Both the position numbers and the translations under genes were made by a program. This document shows positions 8,014 through 18,024 of a stretch of 64,000 bases of DNA, piece after piece. Source of the DNA: Mesobacillus campisalis (GTDB taxonomy: Bacteria > Bacillota > Bacilli > Bacillales > Cytobacillaceae); the NCBI RefSeq assembly GCF_000986785.1, contig NZ_LAYY01000005.1:168184-232183 (forward strand), written 5' to 3'. The notes under the pieces were generated by a model. It was not told the origin of the DNA. It did not search any database and was given only the letters and a program-made list of their open reading frames with translations. Numbering within the stretch: position 1 is the stretch's first letter; each line of letters starts with the position of its first letter.

Positions 8014-8316
8014 ATGCATTTATTGCCAAGGGAAATGGACAAGCTCATGATTGTTGTGGCAGCAGACCTTGCAAAGCGCCGAAGAGACCGGGGTTTAAAA
8101 TTAAATTATCCGGAGGCCATAGCTCTCATCACTTATGAAGTTTTGGAAGGGGCAAGGGACGGGAAATCTGTAGCCGAGCTGATGGAGTATGGAGCAACGA
8201 TATTGTCCCGGGAAGATGTGATGGAAGGAATCCCCGAAATGATAGATGATATCCAGGTGGAAGCCACTTTTCCGGATGGGACGAAATTAGTGACAGTTCA
8301 TAGTCCGATACGATAA
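8014..8316 (+). CDS. ureA: urease subunit gamma
   Basis: 100 aa, normal length for a separate gamma subunit. ATG 8014 follows AAAGGAGG. The typical start [13 protein letters not shown] and the [10 protein letters not shown] and [18 protein letters not shown] blocks are present. It assembles with UreB and UreC into the (abg)3 cytoplasmic enzyme that hydrolyses urea to ammonia and carbamate. First gene of ureABCEFGD; spacing to ureB is 16 bp. Confidence 0.98.
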   Translation: MHLLPREMDKLMIVVAADLAKRRRDRGLKLNYPEAIALITYEVLEGARDGKSVAELMEYGATILSREDVMEGIPEMIDDIQVEATFPDGTKLVTVHSPIR

Positions 8317-8332
8317 CCAGGAGGGAACGCTC

Positions 8333-8656
8333 ATGTTGCCAGGCGAATACATTCTCAAGGAAGAAGACATTATTTGCAACGAAGGCAAAGAAGTATTTAC
8401 ACTTTCCGTAACAAACACCGGTGACCGCCCCGTTCAAATAGGTTCCCATTACCATTTTTATGAAGTGAACGAAGCGCTTCAGTTTAATCGGAAGGAAGCC
8501 TATGGAAAACGGCTCAACATTCCGGCTGGAGCGGCTGTTCGCTTTGAACCTGGTGATGAAAAGGAAATCCAGCTTATTAACTACGCCGGAGAACGCCGTG
8601 TATACGGGTTTAATAATAAAGTAGAAGGATCATTGGAAAGCAGGGATGACTCTTGA
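8333..8656 (+). CDS. ureB: urease subunit beta
   Basis: 107 aa. ATG 8333 follows CAGGAGGG. Conserved PGEYIL start, [21 protein letters not shown] and the [19 protein letters not shown] segment are characteristic. It is the structural beta subunit of urease. Its TGA stop overlaps the TTG start of ureC, indicating coupling. Confidence 0.98.
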   Translation: MLPGEYILKEEDIICNEGKEVFTLSVTNTGDRPVQIGSHYHFYEVNEALQFNRKEAYGKRLNIPAGAAVRFEPGDEKEIQLINYAGERRVYGFNNKVEGSLESRDDS

Positions 8657-10368
8657 GTTTTAACATGTCCAGGAAACAATATGCTGAAATGTTCGGTCCG
8701 ACAACAGGTGACTCTGTCCGGCTTGCTGATACGGATTTATTTATTCAGATAGAAAAGGACTATACCCAATATGGAGAAGAGGTTGTTTTCGGCGGAGGTA
8801 AGGTCATTCGGGACGGAATGGGACAGCATCCGCTTGCCACCAGGGAAAAAGACGGTGTGCCGGACACGGTGATTACCAATGCCGTTATTCTGGATTACAC
8901 TGGAATCTATAAAGCGGATATTGCGATTCGGGACGGAAAAATTTCCGGAATCGGAAAAGCCGGCAACCCGCTTATTATGGATAAAGTGGATATCATCATT
9001 GGCGCGTCCACGGAAATTATAGCCGGTGAAGGCTTTATTGTTACGGCCGGAGCAATTGATACGCATGTTCACTTTATGAATCCCGAACAGGTTTCACTGG
9101 CGTTAGCAGCAGGGACAACCACATTGATCGGGGGAGGCACGGGGCCTGCAACCGGATCACGGGCCACAACGGTCACTCCGGGCGAATGGAACATACATCG
9201 CATGTTAATGGCGGCGGAAGGACTTCCAATCAACATTGGTTTCACCGGAAAAGGAAGTGCCGCGGCCATGGAGCCTTTAGCGGAGCAAATAAAAGCTGGT
9301 GTAATCGGCCTTAAAGTGCACGAAGACTGGGGAGCAACTGCTTCAGCCCTGGATCACGCCTTACGTGCAGCTGACAAATATGATATTCAAGTCGCCCTTC
9401 ACGCAGATACGCTAAACGAAAATGGCTTTATGGAGAATACCATGGCCGCGGTAAAAGGCCGGGTTCTTCACATGTATCATACGGAAGGTGCAGGCGGTGG
9501 ACATGCCCCCGACCTAATCAAATCAGCAGGATATTTAAATATTCTCCCTTCATCAACAAATCCTACCTTACCTTATACGGTTAACACAATTGACGAACAT
9601 CTTGATATGGTGATGGTTTGCCATCATCTCAATCCTTCGGTGCCCGAAGATATTGCTTTTGCGGATTCAAGAATTAGAAGAGAGACGATTGCAGCTGAAG
9701 ATATCCTTCAGGACATGGGTGTATTTAGCATGGTCAGCTCGGATTCACAGGCAATGGGACGTGTCGGAGAGGTTATTTTGCGTACGTGGCAAACGGCGGA
9801 CAAAATGAAAAAACAAAGAGGCCTTCTGCAGGGAGACAGCCAATATGCCGATAACAACCGTGCCAAGCGCTACATCGCAAAATATACGATTAATCCTGCG
9901 ATTACGCATGGAATTTCCAACTATGTCGGCTCAATCGAAGTCGGTAAAATGGCGGATCTTGTCCTTTGGTCCCCGAAATTCTTTGGTGTGAAGCCCGAGA
10001 TGATCCTAAAGAACGGACTGGCGGTAAAAGCCTTGATGGGAGATGCAAATGCTTCCATCCCAACGCCGCAGCCGTATATCTACCGTCCAATGTATGCCCA
10101 GTTCGGAAAAGCTTTGCCAAAAAGCTCGGCTACATTCATTTCACAAGCCGCTTACGAAGATGGAGTACATGAAAAGCTTGGTCTTGAAAAATTGATTCAT
10201 CCTGTTGGAGGAATCCGCACGCTGTCTAAAAAAGATATGAAGCTCAATGCTGAAACACCTGAAATCACGGTGGATCCGCAAACCTATGAGGTTCGTGTCA
10301 ATGGAGAGCTGCTGACATGCGAACCTGTGGATGTCGTTCCAATGGGACAGCGTTATTTCCTATTCTGA
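8653..10368 (+). CDS. ureC: urease subunit alpha (catalytic)
   Basis: 571 aa from TTG 8653 overlapping the ureB stop; [10 protein letters not shown] resembles the start of other Bacillus UreC proteins, though ATG 8665 is possible. All nickel and catalytic residues are visible, numbered one higher than in Sporosarcina pasteurii urease: H138 and H140 (DTHVH), the carbamylated K221 (GLKVHEDWG), H223, H250, H276, D364 (SSDSQAMGR) and the flap C323-H324 (MVCHHL). The protein is therefore expected to be active once UreDEFG deliver nickel. Confidence 0.98.
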   Translation: MSFNMSRKQYAEMFGPTTGDSVRLADTDLFIQIEKDYTQYGEEVVFGGGKVIRDGMGQHPLATREKDGVPDTVITNAVILDYTGIYKADIAIRDGKISGIGKAGNPLIMDKVDIIIGASTEIIAGEGFIVTAGAIDTHVHFMNPEQVSLALAAGTTTLIGGGTGPATGSRATTVTPGEWNIHRMLMAAEGLPINIGFTGKGSAAAMEPLAEQIKAGVIGLKVHEDWGATASALDHALRAADKYDIQVALHADTLNENGFMENTMAAVKGRVLHMYHTEGAGGGHAPDLIKSAGYLNILPSSTNPTLPYTVNTIDEHLDMVMVCHHLNPSVPEDIAFADSRIRRETIAAEDILQDMGVFSMVSSDSQAMGRVGEVILRTWQTADKMKKQRGLLQGDSQYADNNRAKRYIAKYTINPAITHGISNYVGSIEVGKMADLVLWSPKFFGVKPEMILKNGLAVKALMGDANASIPTPQPYIYRPMYAQFGKALPKSSATFISQAAYEDGVHEKLGLEKLIHPVGGIRTLSKKDMKLNAETPEITVDPQTYEVRVNGELLTCEPVDVVPMGQRYFLF

Positions 10369-10378
10369 GGTGAAAGAA

Positions 10379-10834
10379 TTGATTATTGATAAGATTGTCG
10401 GAAATCTAGAAGATATGGATCCAAAAGAAATCAGCAAGCGCCACATGGAGAAAGTCTATCTTGAGAGCGCCAGCCTGGTGAAAAGAATTCAGCGGGTCAA
10501 AACAGACCATGGAAATGAGCTGGGGATTCGCTTGAGAGAGCCCCGCGATCTTTTAGCCGGCGATGTACTGTATATGGACGATAAAAATATGATTGTCATT
10601 GATGTGCTTTCGGATGACCTGCTTGTCATCAGCCCTAGAAGCCTGAAGGAAATGGGGACGATTGCCCATCAGCTGGGAAACCGGCATATGCCGGCCCAGT
10701 TTGAAGAAAACGATATGCTTGTTCAATACGACTATTTAGTAGAGGAACTTCTTCAAGGGCTTGGAATTCCTTTCAAGCGGGAGGACAGGAAAGTTAAGCA
10801 GGCGTTCCGGCATATAGGTCACAGTCATGGATAA
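10379..10834 (+). CDS. ureE: urease accessory protein UreE (nickel metallochaperone)
   Basis: 151 aa from TTG 10379, giving [10 protein letters not shown], the usual UreE start; AGGTGA just upstream serves as ribosome-binding site. The ORF runs further upstream into ureC (to 10331) without homology, and GTG 10370 is an alternative. [14 protein letters not shown] is the conserved UreE block. The C-terminal tail HIGHSHG is short but histidine-containing, fitting nickel binding. UreE brings nickel to the UreG-UreF-UreD complex. The 3' end overlaps ureF by 8 nt. Confidence 0.93.
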   Translation: MIIDKIVGNLEDMDPKEISKRHMEKVYLESASLVKRIQRVKTDHGNELGIRLREPRDLLAGDVLYMDDKNMIVIDVLSDDLLVISPRSLKEMGTIAHQLGNRHMPAQFEENDMLVQYDYLVEELLQGLGIPFKREDRKVKQAFRHIGHSHG

Positions 10835-11513
10835 AAACATCCTTTCTTTATTCCAGCTATGCGATTCAAATTTCCCAACGGGCGCCTTCAGCCACTCATT
10901 TGGATTGGAAAGTTACATCCAGGACAACCTGGTCACCGACCAGGAGACGTTTTACCGGTGGCTGCAGGTGTATTTGCATGAGCAGCTCGTCTATACTGAT
11001 GGGCTTGCCTGCAGCCTCGTCTATGAGGCCCTCTCAATTGAAGATTTTGAGCGTATATGGGAACTGGACCGGCTGTTAACGGTTCAAAATCTTCCGAGGG
11101 AAACTAGGGAAGGAACACAAATGATTGGGAGCCGAATGCTAAAATTAGCACAAACCTTATTCGGCTTCCCTATTCTTTCCAAATATAATGAGGAAATAAG
11201 AAAGAAACATTCTTTCGGCCATCCTTCCATCGTGTTTACGATGGTCGCTCACGGCCTTGGAGTATCAAAAACAAATGCCATCCTCTATTACTTGTATTCT
11301 TCCATTTCCAGCATGGTACAAAATGGGGTGCGTGCCATTCCGCTTGGCCAGACGGGAGGGCAAATGATCATCCATCGATTCGTGTCCGACCTGACCAAGG
11401 CCGTAGAAAAAATATTGTTGCTGGGGGAGGAAGACTTTGGCATTGTATCACCAGGATTGGAATTATCCCAAATGAAGCATGAACGGGTAAATATTCGTAT
11501 TTTCATGTCTTAA
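10827..11513 (+). CDS. ureF: urease accessory protein UreF
   Basis: 228 aa. ATG 10827 lies within the end of ureE. N-terminal [19 protein letters not shown] is the UreF signature, and [12 protein letters not shown] is conserved near the C-terminus. UreF is the all-helical GTPase-modulating chaperone that bridges UreG to the UreD-apourease complex. Confidence 0.97.
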   Translation: MDKNILSLFQLCDSNFPTGAFSHSFGLESYIQDNLVTDQETFYRWLQVYLHEQLVYTDGLACSLVYEALSIEDFERIWELDRLLTVQNLPRETREGTQMIGSRMLKLAQTLFGFPILSKYNEEIRKKHSFGHPSIVFTMVAHGLGVSKTNAILYYLYSSISSMVQNGVRAIPLGQTGGQMIIHRFVSDLTKAVEKILLLGEEDFGIVSPGLELSQMKHERVNIRIFMS

Positions 11514-11546
11514 TTTTTATCAAAGAAGTTTAAAGGAAGTGTTTGA

Positions 11547-12158
11547 ATGGAACCAATTAAAATCGGAATTGGGGGCCCTGTTGGAGCAGGAAAAACCATG
11601 CTTGTCGAAAAGTTGACTCGTCATCTGCAAGATGAAATCCAAATGGCGGTTGTCACCAATGATATCTATACAAAAGAAGACGCGAAATTTCTTATCCAGA
11701 ATGGCGTTCTCCCTGAGGACCGGATCATCGGGGTGGAAACGGGGGGCTGTCCTCATACCGCCATCCGTGAAGATGCATCAATGAACTTTGCCGCTATTGA
11801 TGAACTGATAGAACGCCATCCTGGTGTTGAACTCATTTTTGTTGAAAGCGGCGGCGATAATCTCGCGGCTACTTTCAGCCCGGAGCTCGTTGATTTTTCC
11901 ATTTATATCATTGATGTGGCGCAAGGCGAGAAGATTCCGCGCAAGGGCGGCCAGGGAATGATTAAATCGGATTTATTCATCATCAATAAAACCGACCTTG
12001 CTCCCTTTGTCGGGGCCAGCCTCGAGGTGATGGAGCAGGATACAAAGGTGTTCCGCGGAGATAAACCATTTGTCTTCACAAACTTAAAGGATGAGGACGG
12101 CCTTGGCCAGGTCATTGACTGGATCAAGAAGAATGCCTTATTAAAAGGATTGGATTAA
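11547..12158 (+). CDS. ureG: urease accessory GTPase UreG
   Basis: 203 aa. P-loop GGPVGAGKT at the N-terminus, the nickel-binding [14 protein letters not shown] (CPH motif) near residue 65, [14 protein letters not shown] and the guanine-recognition NKTDLAP. UreG hydrolyses GTP to drive nickel insertion. The start follows GGAAGTG, and ureD begins one base after the stop. Confidence 0.98.
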   Translation: MEPIKIGIGGPVGAGKTMLVEKLTRHLQDEIQMAVVTNDIYTKEDAKFLIQNGVLPEDRIIGVETGGCPHTAIREDASMNFAAIDELIERHPGVELIFVESGGDNLAATFSPELVDFSIYIIDVAQGEKIPRKGGQGMIKSDLFIINKTDLAPFVGASLEVMEQDTKVFRGDKPFVFTNLKDEDGLGQVIDWIKKNALLKGLD

Positions 12159-12159
12159 A

Positions 12160-12984
12160 ATGGGTGATTGGACAGGGGAACTATCATTAGACCTGGAAAA
12201 CCGCAACGGAAAAACCGTTGCGGGAAATGTCTTTTTCCAGGGGGCATTCAAGGTGATGCGGCCCATTTACCATGATGACTCCGGCCAGGTCTGCTATTAC
12301 CTTTTGAACCCGGGAGGCGGATATTTGGATGGCGATCGGTACAGGATGAAAATTTCTGCCGGCGAGGATTCAAAAGTGACCCTAACCACGCAATCGGCCA
12401 CAAAGGTTTATAAGACGCCAAAAGATCATGTTTATCAGGAATCAGAAATCCTGCTTAAAAAAGGAAGTTATCTGGAATACCTTCCTGACCCGCTGATTGC
12501 GTATGAAAATGCCCATTATAAGCAAAAGAACGTTGTCCGGATGGAATCGGGGTCAACGTTCTTGTATACGGATATTCTCACTCCGGGCTGGTCGCCAAGC
12601 GGGGAAAAGTTCAGCTATGACACGATCCAGTTAAAAACCGAAATTTATTTGGATGGGAAGCTTGGTGTATTCGATCATATCAAGTTGTCTCCGGAGGACA
12701 ATTCGGTGGAAGGCTTGGGTTTTATGGAAGGCTTTACCCATCTGGGTTCGCTCATGGCGGTCAGCGAAGAAACAGATAATCAGCTTCTCGATGAGTTGTA
12801 CGATAAGATTTATTCGGAACAGGCGAACATCAAATTTGGTCTTTCAAAGCTGGCCATCCCGGGTTTAAGCATTCGGGTGCTGGCGAACTCGACCCAGATT
12901 ATTGAACGAATTTTTAACGATTGCCACAAAATTATCAGTAGAAAGTTGAATCACGCCACGCCACGGTCTTTGAGAAAGTATTAA
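12160..12984 (+). CDS. ureD: urease accessory protein UreD (UreH)
   Basis: 274 aa from ATG 12160. Conserved features are YYLLNPGGGYLDGDRY near residue 45, TTQSATKVYKT, LPDPLIAYENA and FLYTDILTPGW. UreD binds apourease as scaffold for nickel delivery. It ends the ureABCEFGD operon. No nickel permease gene (such as ureH/ureI of Bacillus sp. TB-90) follows, so nickel must enter by a system encoded elsewhere. Confidence 0.95.
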   Translation: MGDWTGELSLDLENRNGKTVAGNVFFQGAFKVMRPIYHDDSGQVCYYLLNPGGGYLDGDRYRMKISAGEDSKVTLTTQSATKVYKTPKDHVYQESEILLKKGSYLEYLPDPLIAYENAHYKQKNVVRMESGSTFLYTDILTPGWSPSGEKFSYDTIQLKTEIYLDGKLGVFDHIKLSPEDNSVEGLGFMEGFTHLGSLMAVSEETDNQLLDELYDKIYSEQANIKFGLSKLAIPGLSIRVLANSTQIIERIFNDCHKIISRKLNHATPRSLRKY

Positions 12985-12985
12985 C

Positions 12986-13002
12986 GACTGCCTATGGCAG
13001 TC
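12986..13002. other. short stem-loop after ureD
   Basis: GACTGCC-tat-GGCAGTC starting just after the ureD stop. No T-tract follows, so it is a 3'-end or processing hairpin at most. Confidence 0.3.
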
Positions 13003-13063
13003 CCTCCCTGCAAGTTCAGCTATAAGGGGGAAGCAACCAACCATTACCGGAGGAGGCCTACCC

Positions 13064-13528
13064 ATGCCTAAAGATAACAATGAAAAGCCCGTTATTAAAA
13101 ATTTTGAAGTGGATACGGTATTTGAGGACCGTGTACATGAGCGTTATGCTTTTACGTTTAAAGTAAAAAATAATGAGTATAAAGGCTACTTCCATGAGAA
13201 TGGAATCCAATGGCATCACCCGCACCCGAAACAAATGCTTGGTGATGAACAAATGGAAGCCATTGAATCAAAAATTCATTATTTAATGAGGCAAAATGGA
13301 ATTTCCAGTGAAGCCGGAATAGAAGATCTTGAGTTCAAGCCTGCATTTGAAGACAGAATGTACGAACGCCAGCAATTCACCCTGAAAATCCATGGGGAGG
13401 AATACAGGGCTCTCCTCAATAAAGGTGAAATTCAATGGTTCCATCCCAAGCCCCACCAAAAGCTTGAAGACGAACATGTCCAGGCCATTGAAACCGAAAT
13501 CCACAAAAAAGCCGCCGAAAAAGAGTGA
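13064..13528 (+). CDS. small protein with two tandem YheE-like repeats, function unknown
   Basis: 154 aa from ATG 13064 after CCGGAGGAGG. The protein is an internal duplication: residues ~6-75 and ~82-150 share the pattern F-E-D-R-x(2)-E-R, F-T-x-K, E-Y, I-Q-W-x-H-P, D-E and A-I-E-x-x-I-H. Single copies of this pattern resemble small Bacillus proteins of the YheE type (DUF5342), a tentative match from memory. It is acidic, rich in His and aromatic residues, has no signal peptide or membrane segment and is presumably cytosolic. Its TGA stop overlaps the first bases of a dispersed repeat element. No link with urease is evident beyond adjacency. Confidence 0.75.
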   Translation: MPKDNNEKPVIKNFEVDTVFEDRVHERYAFTFKVKNNEYKGYFHENGIQWHHPHPKQMLGDEQMEAIESKIHYLMRQNGISSEAGIEDLEFKPAFEDRMYERQQFTLKIHGEEYRALLNKGEIQWFHPKPHQKLEDEHVQAIETEIHKKAAEKE

Positions 13529-13597
13529 TGCACAGGGACGGTTCTCATGCCTCAAAACCAGCGCGTTTGTGAGGCAGCAGAACCGTCCCCATGCATC
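13527..13597. repeat. dispersed GGGACGG element, copy 2 (full palindrome)
   Basis: Nested inverted repeats: outer ends GATGCA (13527) and TGCATC (13592-13597), inner arms AGGGACGGTTCT and AGAACCGTCCCC, and innermost GCCTCA/TGAGGC. The first bases overlap the stop codon of the upstream gene, so it could serve as its terminator hairpin. Confidence 0.8.
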
Positions 13598-13606
13598 TGA
13601 ATGGGA

Positions 13607-13895
13607 ACATAGCCGAAGAAATTCCGGTTAAGGTAAAAAACAGGGGCATAATATGCGAAAATAAGCGGATATATTTCCCTTACCTACTCTATATAAGGCT
13701 GAATCAGAGGATTTAGATACACATAAGCGGAAAAACTCCCCTTAAATGGCGGGAAATGCTGGCATTTCCCAAGTTAAGCGGAATTTTTCCGTTTATTTTT
13801 CACATTCAGAACATCATCCACGTTCCTTTTCTTAACTCAATGTTAATAAGTTGTTATAGTTCTGAAAATTCTCGTTAAAGCACATTTTAGACCTA
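13607..13895. repeat. ~290-bp direct repeat, copy A
   Basis: Strong similarity to 16825-17111 over the whole length, from CATAGCCG through TTATAGTTCTGAAA to TTTAG(A/G)CCTA. It contains a cruciform-like palindrome (13732-13796) with a perfect GGGAAATGC-tg-GCATTTCCC core. No gene is apparent in 13529-13927. Confidence 0.85.
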
Positions 13896-13927
13896 CTTTT
13901 TCAGTGGTCTCAAACCGTCGCAATACA

Positions 13928-16669
13928 TCAATCCATGTAGTTCAAGAGCTGGGCGGCTGGTATGGGTTTGCTGTATAGGTAGCCTTGGACTTCGTTGCAT
14001 TGTTCTTGTTGCAGGAAAGTGAGTTGTTCTTCTGTTTCGACTCCTTCTGCAATGACGTTCAGGTGCAGAATCTGGGCCATGGCGATGATGGTTTTGATGA
14101 CCATTTCGTCTTCGAGGTGGCCGATTCTTTGGATAAAGGACTGGTCGATTTTGATTTGGTTGATTGGAAACTTGGTCAGGTAGCCTAATGAACTATAGCC
14201 TGTGCCAAAATCATCCAAACTGATCGAAACTCCATACTCATGCAGCTCCTGGAGGACGGGGAGGACCCGCTCGACTTCAATCATCATGCTTTCGGTTATT
14301 TCAATATCAACCTTCGATGGCCAGATTTCCAAGTCGGAAAGAATGTTTTTGATCTGGGCGGCAAAGTCGGGTTGTTTTAATTGGGAAGCGGACAAATTGA
14401 CGCCCATTCGCAGCCAGGTGTAGCCGGCTGTATGCAGCCTTTTCAGCTCTTCACAAGCTGTTTTCAGCACCCAGTTTCCAATCCTTATGATCAATCCAGT
14501 TTTCTCTGCAAGGGGAACGAACTTGGCTGGCGGTATCTCGCCCAAAATGGGGTGTTTCCACCGGATCAAGGCCTCAAATCCGATCACTTTATTCGTGTCA
14601 ATATGATGCTGGGGCTGATACTCAAGGTAGAGTTCGTTTCGCTCGATAGCATAGTACAAATCCTTGGTAAGGACAATTCTCTCCATTTCTTCCATTCTGG
14701 TAGATTGCAAAGGGGACAGAGCGATCTTCTCATGTTTTTTGTTGAGCAAATCCTTCATCGCTACCCGTGTTACGTCCTCGGGGGTTTGGCCATCTACAGG
14801 GAAAAGGCTGTGCCCATAGCTCACCGAAAGCCGGACCTCATGGCTGGAAACACTGAACGATTCTAAAAATACATCTTCCAGCACTTTTGAAAAGAACGGG
14901 ATTTTCTCTTGGGAACAAGGCAGGCAAATGGCAAACTCGTTCCCGCCTACGCGATAAACGGTGGCTGTTTTTGGGAAGTTTCTCACCAAACGGCAAGCTA
15001 CCTTTTTTAGGATGAGGTCCCCGCTTACATATCCAAATGCAAGATTAAGAGGGTTGAATTCATCAATATCAAGCATAAAGATAGCAAAGGGGGTTAGGGT
15101 TTTTCCGTTTCCGCACAGGTGCTGCAGGTCGTTTTGGAATTGTTTCCGGTTCGGCAGATGAGTCAGCGGATCCATGTTCAATAATTGCCCCAATTCCTCT
15201 TTATTCCTTTCACGCTCAAGGACTAGCTTGACGAGGAAAGTGGCCCTTTCAACCAGCTCTTTTTCCCGGTCGGTAGGAGCATATGGGCGTTTATAGTACA
15301 TCGCAAATGTCCCGAGCAATTCCTGATCGATCGTAAGGATTGGGGTCGACCAGCAGGCACGGAAGCCGTATTCCTTCGCCGCTTTCCGAAAGGATTCCCA
15401 CCTTTTATCTCCATCAATATCCATCACAATCGTTTGTTTCTTCGTATAAGCCGCAGCCCCGCAGGAGCCTGCATCAGGGCCGACTTTAATGCCATTGATC
15501 GTAGCGATATAATCCTTGGGAAGGCCTTTTCCCGCGCGGTATGATAAGGTTTCACTCTCTTTTTCATAAAGCAGGATGGAGCAAACCCCTTCGGTTTGGT
15601 CTTCTACAAATCTGGTGATGGAGTCTAAAATCTTATCAGGGCTGGCTCCGTCACTGATCAGCCGGATAATGTTTTGCTGCCCCTCCAATGCGTATTGGAT
15701 TTTATTGCTTTGTCTTTTACGCTCTCTTTCCAAATAATCCGAGTAGATGCAAAACTGGTTCTTCCCGCTTTGTTTCGCCGCATACATGGCAATATCGGCT
15801 TTTTGGATGAGACCGGTAAAAGTTTCGTCATGGGAAGGGTACATGGAAATCCCCATACTGGCTGATAAATAGATTTCATGCTGCTGCAGGTAGATAGGCT
15901 GTCCAAGAGCCTCCAGTATGCTCTTCCCCTTATCGTTCATTTCATTTACGGAAATATTGGGTAAAACAATTAAAAATTCATCGCCGGCGAATCGCAAAAG
16001 GAAATCCTGCGGGGACAGCAGAGTATTTATCCGGTGGACGAACTCCTGAAGCACGAAGTCTCCCGCATTATGGCCAAAGCGGTCGTTGACGTACTTGAAG
16101 TCATCGATATCAATAAAGAATAAAGCAAATGGGTTGAGAAATAATTCCTCATATTGTTCAAGCTCTGTTAGAAAAGAATGGCTGTAAATCCCTGTCAGCG
16201 AATCTGTATAAGCTGTGTGTTCTAAATCAATCGCATAGGAGAGGAACAGAGCCATATTACGTAAAAGTTCCTTCTCTTCTTCATTAAGAGTCACTTGCCT
16301 GGTATCTGTTGCGCAAAGATTCCCAAACCACGTTCCATCGCGGAGGAAAATCGGCACTCCATAGAAACTTTTAATGCCGAGGGAACGAGGGCCTTCGTAT
16401 TGGCGTGTACGAAATAGCTCGTTTGTATTAGGGATGAAAAGTGGTTCACGACCACTCTGAAGGATTAAGGTTCATAAAGCATCCTCAAGAGGCATCCTGG
16501 TTCCTTCCGGTAAAATAACCTCGTTTACATTCAACGCTTCAAGAACTAAAATTTCCCTTTCCTGATGGAGCTTGGTGAGGCAAAACGTGTTCATCTTTAT
16601 TGACTTCGACAACATTGAAAAGATGGGAGCAGTAGCTTCTTTAAGCCGTTGGTATTTTCGAAGATCCAT
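13928..16669 (-). pseudogene. GAF-GGDEF-GAF-GGDEF-EAL protein interrupted by an in-frame TGA
   Basis: Reading from ATG 16669, the frame is open for 913 codons except for one TGA at codon 66 (16472-16474), after LEDAL and before TLILQSG, in the middle of a GAF domain that continues unchanged in the same frame. Downstream GTG 16357 could give an 809-aa product. Domains after the stop: GAF remainder, GGDEF 1 (signature AGDEF), a second GAF, GGDEF 2 with a degenerate GGNEF, and EAL with FEALIRW, DDFGTGYSSLGYL and IAEGVE motifs, suggesting phosphodiesterase competence. The protein would make or degrade c-di-GMP. A sequencing error, a recent nonsense mutation or readthrough would each explain the TGA. 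Confidence 0.85.
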
Positions 16670-16754
16670 GCTGGCAACCTCTCTAAACTGGTATAAATAA
16701 ACCTTTTGGTTAGTTTAACAAAAAGAGGAAACTAATTAAAATGATACATATTGG

Positions 16755-16824
16755 GTGAAGCATGGGGACGGTTCTCGTGCATCAGAATGAGTGGGGTTGG
16801 TGAAGCTCCGCATCCCATGCATCC
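16755..16824. repeat. dispersed GGGACGG element, copy 3 (degenerate right half)
   Basis: GAAGCATGGGGACGGTTCTC at the left, then a worn right half ending CATCCCATGCATCC. It immediately precedes direct-repeat copy B, just as copy 2 precedes copy A. Confidence 0.7.
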
Positions 16825-17111
16825 ACATAGCCGGAGAAATTCCGGTTAAGGTAAAAAGAAGGGGCTGAAGAAGCAGAAATAAGCGGATAAATTTCCCTTA
16901 ACCCCTCAATATAAGGCTAAATTTAAGAATTTTATACACATAAACGGAAAAGCTCCTCTTAAATGGCGGGAAATGCAGGTATTTCCCAAGTTAAGCGGAA
17001 TGTTTCCGTTTATTTTTTCATACACAGAAACATCATCACCGTCCATTAACTTAACCAATGTAAATAAATTGTTATAGTTCTGAAAGTTACATTAAAACTC
17101 GTTTAGGCCTA
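16825..17111. repeat. ~290-bp direct repeat, copy B
   Basis: Second copy of the sequence at 13607-13895, same orientation, 3.2 kb apart; the pair brackets the GGDEF/EAL gene. The cruciform arm pair at ~16940-17013 keeps its pairing (AAACGGAAA with TTTCCGTTT). The remaining stretch 16670-17272 shows no gene. Confidence 0.85.
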
Positions 17112-17272
17112 TAGAATTTATAATGAATTACCGGTAAACTGGAAATGGATTGATTTGGAAAGGTTTTTACGAGAAATATAGATTTGAAGAGGAAATGCCA
17201 ATGGTTTCCTTACTGAATTAGTACAGAAGGATAAATACGGACCCACATTCACCGGAGAAAGGATGTTAATAT

Positions 17273-17548
17273 ATGAAGAAAACCTCATTTTTCTATTTAT
17301 TTGCTTCAGGTTTTTTGATGGTCTTCCTGTTACTATTTTTAGGAACATTTTTGTATTCTTCACTGGGCTTTATGTTGGGCTGGAATTCATTTGATTTTAA
17401 CCTTATGGGCATTCAGTTGATCTATGCGGATATCGATCAGGAAGGCTTTTCGCTCGGCACAGGCCCAGCCCTTATCATCCTGTCCTTCATCTTCGGCATT
17501 TTCAATGTGTTGCTAACCAAAGTATTTAAAAAGCGTTTTATCGTATGA
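17273..17548 (+). CDS. small two-helix membrane protein, unknown function
   Basis: 91 aa. ATG 17273 follows GAAAGGATG. Hydrophobic segments at residues ~7-30 and ~60-80 are separated by an extracellular or cytosolic loop of about 30 residues; the tail KVFKKRFIV is basic. No family recognised. It lies upstream of a type VII toxin cluster, separated by a dispersed repeat whose first bases overlap its TGA stop. It may be unrelated to that cluster. Confidence 0.65.
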   Translation: MKKTSFFYLFASGFLMVFLLLFLGTFLYSSLGFMLGWNSFDFNLMGIQLIYADIDQEGFSLGTGPALIILSFIFGIFNVLLTKVFKKRFIV

Positions 17549-17622
17549 GACAAGGGGACGGTTCTCGTGCCTCATTTTGAGTGGCATCGGCCAGTGAGGC
17601 AGCAGAACCGTCCCCTTGCTGC
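17547..17622. repeat. dispersed GGGACGG element, copy 4 (full palindrome, terminator-like)
   Basis: AAGGGGACGGTTCT at the left and AGAACCGTCCCCTT at the right, with inner CCTCA/TGAGG pairing, starting at the upstream stop codon and followed by GCTGCTTTTTTG. On the plus strand it would form a long hairpin followed by a T-tract. Confidence 0.8.
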
Positions 17623-17706
17623 TTTTTTGTTACTTCCGCCGGATTAATTTCCGCCTAATATTTGGTATTATGTGGTACATCAGAGTCTGAATGTGAGGGG
17701 ATATTT

Positions 17707-18024
17707 TTGGAGCTGAAGTTGGCTGAGGAGCTGGAACGGAAGGCGAAGCGGCAGAAGCTGCTGATGCAGATTCAAATATTGGAAGGATACAGGCGCAATG
17801 TGCGGCAAGCGCTAGAGCGGCTGGAGGACGGGAAAACTATATATCGTGCGGCACACGCCAGCTACACCCCTTCCTGGCAAGGGGAGACACGGCAGGCGTA
17901 CGAACAGATGGCGAGCGAGTTGAATGGTGCGGGGAACAGGTCCTATACTGTAGGTAATGATTTGATGAATGCCATCTCCGGGGAGATCCGCAGGCTGCAG
18001 GACAAGGCGGATGCGTTAAGATGA
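17707..18024 (+). CDS. WXG100-like / YwqH-type (DUF5082) protein, partner of the type VII toxin
   Basis: 105 aa from TTG 17707 behind GAGGGGA; an in-frame ATG at 17662 has no ribosome-binding site. Largely alpha-helical with an N-terminal coiled coil (residues ~1-45), a W-x-G turn (SWQGETRQAYEQM) near residue 57 and a C-terminal helix, the helical-hairpin plan of ESAT-6/WXG100 and YwqH-like proteins. These small proteins accompany LXG/WXG toxins and help target them to the type VII (Yuk/Ess) secretion system. It overlaps the toxin gene by 4 nt. Confidence 0.7.
   Translation: MELKLAEELERKAKRQKLLMQIQILEGYRRNVRQALERLEDGKTIYRAAHASYTPSWQGETRQAYEQMASELNGAGNRSYTVGNDLMNAISGEIRRLQDKADALR

Noticed and set aside
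12986..13002. Urease operon terminator
   Set aside because: The hairpin lacks a T-tract, so it is listed only as a short stem-loop.
13949..15161. Plus-strand ORFs across the GGDEF/EAL gene and other antisense ORFs over 100 codons (for example 3949-4392, 14381-14866, 22672-23208, 38571-39251, 47053-47769)
   Set aside because: All are antisense or frame shadows of strongly recognisable proteins and have no ribosome-binding sites or homology.
16472..16474. TGA as selenocysteine codon
   Set aside because: No selenoprotein is known in this family, and no SECIS-like element or sel genes are visible; a mutation or error is simpler.
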